A stretch of DNA of 15,782 bases from Bacteroidales bacterium. Its GTDB lineage: Bacteria > Bacteroidota > Bacteroidia > Bacteroidales > JAOZVK01. The notes under the pieces are model-generated. The model ran no database searches and was not told where the DNA came from. It saw only the letters and a program-made list of their open reading frames with translations. The DNA is taken from NCBI GenBank assembly GCA_029938185.1, contig JAOZVK010000068.1:1-15782 (forward strand), read 5' to 3'. How positions within the stretch are numbered: position 1 is the stretch's first letter; every line of letters starts with the position of its first letter. A program made the position numbers and the translations under genes. Shown here one piece after another: positions 14,299-15,782 of this stretch.

Positions 14299-15591
14299 AT
14301 GAGCCAAAATAATGATTATATAGCAGCAATAGATATTGGAACAACAAAAATTGTAGCAATTGTAGGGCAGAAAGAACAGAACTCTAAAATAAATATTCTG
14401 GGTATTGGACAAACAGAGTCTAAAGGAGTAAAAAGAGGAGTTGTGCTTAATATTGAAGAAACATCAAATGCAATACAAGAAGCTGTAGAGCAAGCACAAA
14501 TAACTTCAGGTAAAACATTTAAAGAAGTATATGTAGGTATTGCAGGACAGCATATAAAAAGTGTAAAAAATAGACATTCAAAGTATATTCAAGGACACGA
14601 AAACGAAATTACTCAAGATGATATTGATGAATTGATTGAAGATATGCACAAAATTGCACTTGAAGCTGGTGAAGAAATTATACACGTAATACCTCAAAAC
14701 TATATTGTAGATAATGAAACTGGTGTTAAAAACCCTGTTGGTATGTCTGGTAAAAAATTAGAAGCAAATTTTCATATAGTTATAGGTCAGGTAGCATCTG
14801 CTCGAAATATTAAAAAATGTATAACAAGAGCAGGCATGGAAGTACGTAAACTTATACTTGAACCATTAGCATCTTCTGATGCAATATTGACCGAAGATGA
14901 AAAAGAAGCAGGTGTTGCACTTGTTGATATTGGAGGAGGTTCAACTGATATGGCTGTTTATTATGATGGGATAATAAGACACACAGCTGTTATTCCTTTT
15001 GGAGGAAATGTTGTAACCAAAGATATTAAAGAAGGATTCTCAATTTTACAAAGACATGCCGAGAAACTAAAAGTAGAGTATGGACAATCATTAGCCGATT
15101 TAGCCTCAGAAAACAAGGTTGTTACAATACCTGGAATTAGTGGAAGAGAACCTAAAGAAATTTCATTTAAAAGCCTTGCTCATATTATTCAGGCAAGAAT
15201 GGAAGAGATAATCGAAGCTGTAGAATTTGAAATCGAAAACTCTGGATATAGAAATAAACTTGGTGCAGGAATTGCACTAACTGGAGGAGGTGCATTATTG
15301 AAACATTTGTCGCAATTGATAAATTATAAAACAGGACTTGATGTACGAATAGGCTATCCTAATGTATTATTTAACAATAAGATAAATACTAAAGCTAAAC
15401 ACCCAATGTATTCAACAAGTGTTGGTTTAATTTTAAAAGGATATGATTTGCAAAAAAAGCATAAGAATGATGAACCATACGATATAATAAATGAAGAGAT
15501 TGAAGGTAAAACAAAAAATAAAGATAGTTTAATTTCTGTTTTAAGAGACACTATAAGCAATATTTTTGAAGATAAAGATTCTAAAATGTAA
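14299..15591 (+). CDS. ftsA: Cell division protein FtsA
   Basis: FtsA is the actin-like ATPase that tethers the FtsZ ring to the membrane and recruits later division proteins. The 430-aa protein has the phosphate-1 motif IDIGTTK (11-17), the SHS2/1C region including VYVGIAGQHIKSV (77-89), phosphate-2 VDIGGGSTDMAV (209-220), and the adenosine motif ALTGGGALLKH (326-336). A C-terminal linker rich in Lys, Asp and Glu leads to an amphipathic tail (about 409-424, DSLISVLRDTISNIFE), which is the expected membrane-binding helix. Length and start are normal. In Bacteroidota ftsZ usually follows directly; here 191 bp of repeats follow to the end of the window. Confidence 0.97.
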   Translation: MSQNNDYIAAIDIGTTKIVAIVGQKEQNSKINILGIGQTESKGVKRGVVLNIEETSNAIQEAVEQAQITSGKTFKEVYVGIAGQHIKSVKNRHSKYIQGHENEITQDDIDELIEDMHKIALEAGEEIIHVIPQNYIVDNETGVKNPVGMSGKKLEANFHIVIGQVASARNIKKCITRAGMEVRKLILEPLASSDAILTEDEKEAGVALVDIGGGSTDMAVYYDGIIRHTAVIPFGGNVVTKDIKEGFSILQRHAEKLKVEYGQSLADLASENKVVTIPGISGREPKEISFKSLAHIIQARMEEIIEAVEFEIENSGYRNKLGAGIALTGGGALLKHLSQLINYKTGLDVRIGYPNVLFNNKINTKAKHPMYSTSVGLILKGYDLQKKHKNDEPYDIINEEIEGKTKNKDSLISVLRDTISNIFEDKDSKM

Positions 15592-15603
15592 TGAAAAATG
15601 TTT

Positions 15604-15621
15604 GGCGCTTCGAGCCTTTTT
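15604..15621 (+). terminator. Possible intrinsic terminator after ftsA
   Basis: The hairpin ggcgcttcgagcc is followed directly by five T on the + strand, 12 bp after the ftsA stop. It is the reverse-oriented repeat read in the gene direction. The stem is short with one mismatch, so termination may be weak or partial. Confidence 0.35.
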
Positions 15622-15636
15622 ACATTGCTTAAGCAT
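15604..15636 (-). repeat. dcw intergenic palindromic repeat, copy 11 (reverse orientation)
   Basis: On the - strand it reads atgcttaagcaatgtaaa and then a GGCTC-GAA-GCGCC hairpin with one mismatched pair. It lies 12 bp after the ftsA stop and continues the reverse orientation of copies 9 and 10. Confidence 0.75.
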
Positions 15637-15685
15637 AAATATTTAAAGTAATTAATAATTAGTGTCCATCCGTAAAGTCAATAAA

Positions 15686-15731
15686 ATCGCAAAGCGATGA
15701 TCTATTGCTAACCCACGATGGTAATCGTGGG
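15686..15731. repeat. Second REP-like palindrome pair near right end
   Basis: A hairpin ATCGC-AAA-GCGAT (15686-15698) and a stronger one with an 8-bp stem, CCCACGAT-GGTA-ATCGTGGG (15712-15731), are separated by 13 bp. The stems are unrelated in sequence to the dcw repeat. The paired-hairpin layout is like the cluster at 52-148. Confidence 0.75.
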
Positions 15732-15747
15732 CTTATAAAAATATGAG

Positions 15748-15782
15748 CAAAAATAGCTTATTTAAGTTTTTTATTAGTTCCT
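15748..15782. repeat. Terminal direct repeat, right copy
   Basis: This is the partner of the repeat at 3-37, 34 of 35 bases identical and in the same orientation, running to the last base of the window. As the match reaches the window edge, the repeat may continue further. Confidence 0.8.

Overview
The window is a strongly AT-rich piece of a Bacteroidota chromosome. It carries the middle and late part of the division and cell-wall (dcw) cluster in the usual Bacteroidota order: mraY, murD, ftsW, murG, [insert], murC, ftsQ, ftsA, all on the + strand. The assignment to Bacteroidota rests on this gene order, the long MraY (406 aa), the FtsA/FtsQ sequence style and the absence of Shine-Dalgarno-like sites before the genes. 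The genus cannot be named from the sequence.

Layout. Positions 1-324 hold a short direct repeat and a pair of palindromic repeat units, with no convincing gene. Positions 325-1338 encode a RhuM-family protein, which is not part of the normal cluster. Positions 1441-6879 encode MraY, MurD, FtsW and MurG, separated by 158-265 bp gaps filled with an interspersed palindromic repeat. Positions 6918-10735 hold a two-gene, overlapping module that does not belong to the cell-wall pathway. Its first gene is a 1040-aa protein with two separate P-loop NTPase domains, the second of the PtuA/OLD-like ABC-ATPase type. Its second gene is an HNH nuclease of the PtuB type. The pair resembles a Septu-like anti-phage system with an extra N-terminal GTPase-like domain. 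A lipoprotein of unknown function follows (10988-11872), then MurC, FtsQ and FtsA (11950-15591). The usual next gene, ftsZ, does not start within the remaining 191 bp, which hold repeats.

How the genes work together. MraY and MurG make lipid I and lipid II on the inner face of the membrane. MurC and MurD add the first two amino acids of the stem peptide to UDP-MurNAc. FtsW polymerises lipid II at the septum. FtsQ and FtsA link the septal synthase and the FtsZ ring. The putative defence pair begins only 38 bp after murG with no repeat and no obvious promoter between, so it is probably transcribed with this essential operon.

The second main feature is a repeat family of about 32 bp (core: atgcgtaagcaacatt, then a GGTC-GAA-GACC-type hairpin). 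It occurs at least eleven times, in nearly every gap between the dcw genes. The stems vary with compensatory base changes, and the copies reach into genes: one supplies the only plausible ATG of murD, another the last codons and stop of murC. Copies are in + orientation before the lipoprotein gene and in - orientation after it. The window is also bounded by a 35-bp direct repeat (34/35 identical), which suggests it may be a contig that ends in repeats.
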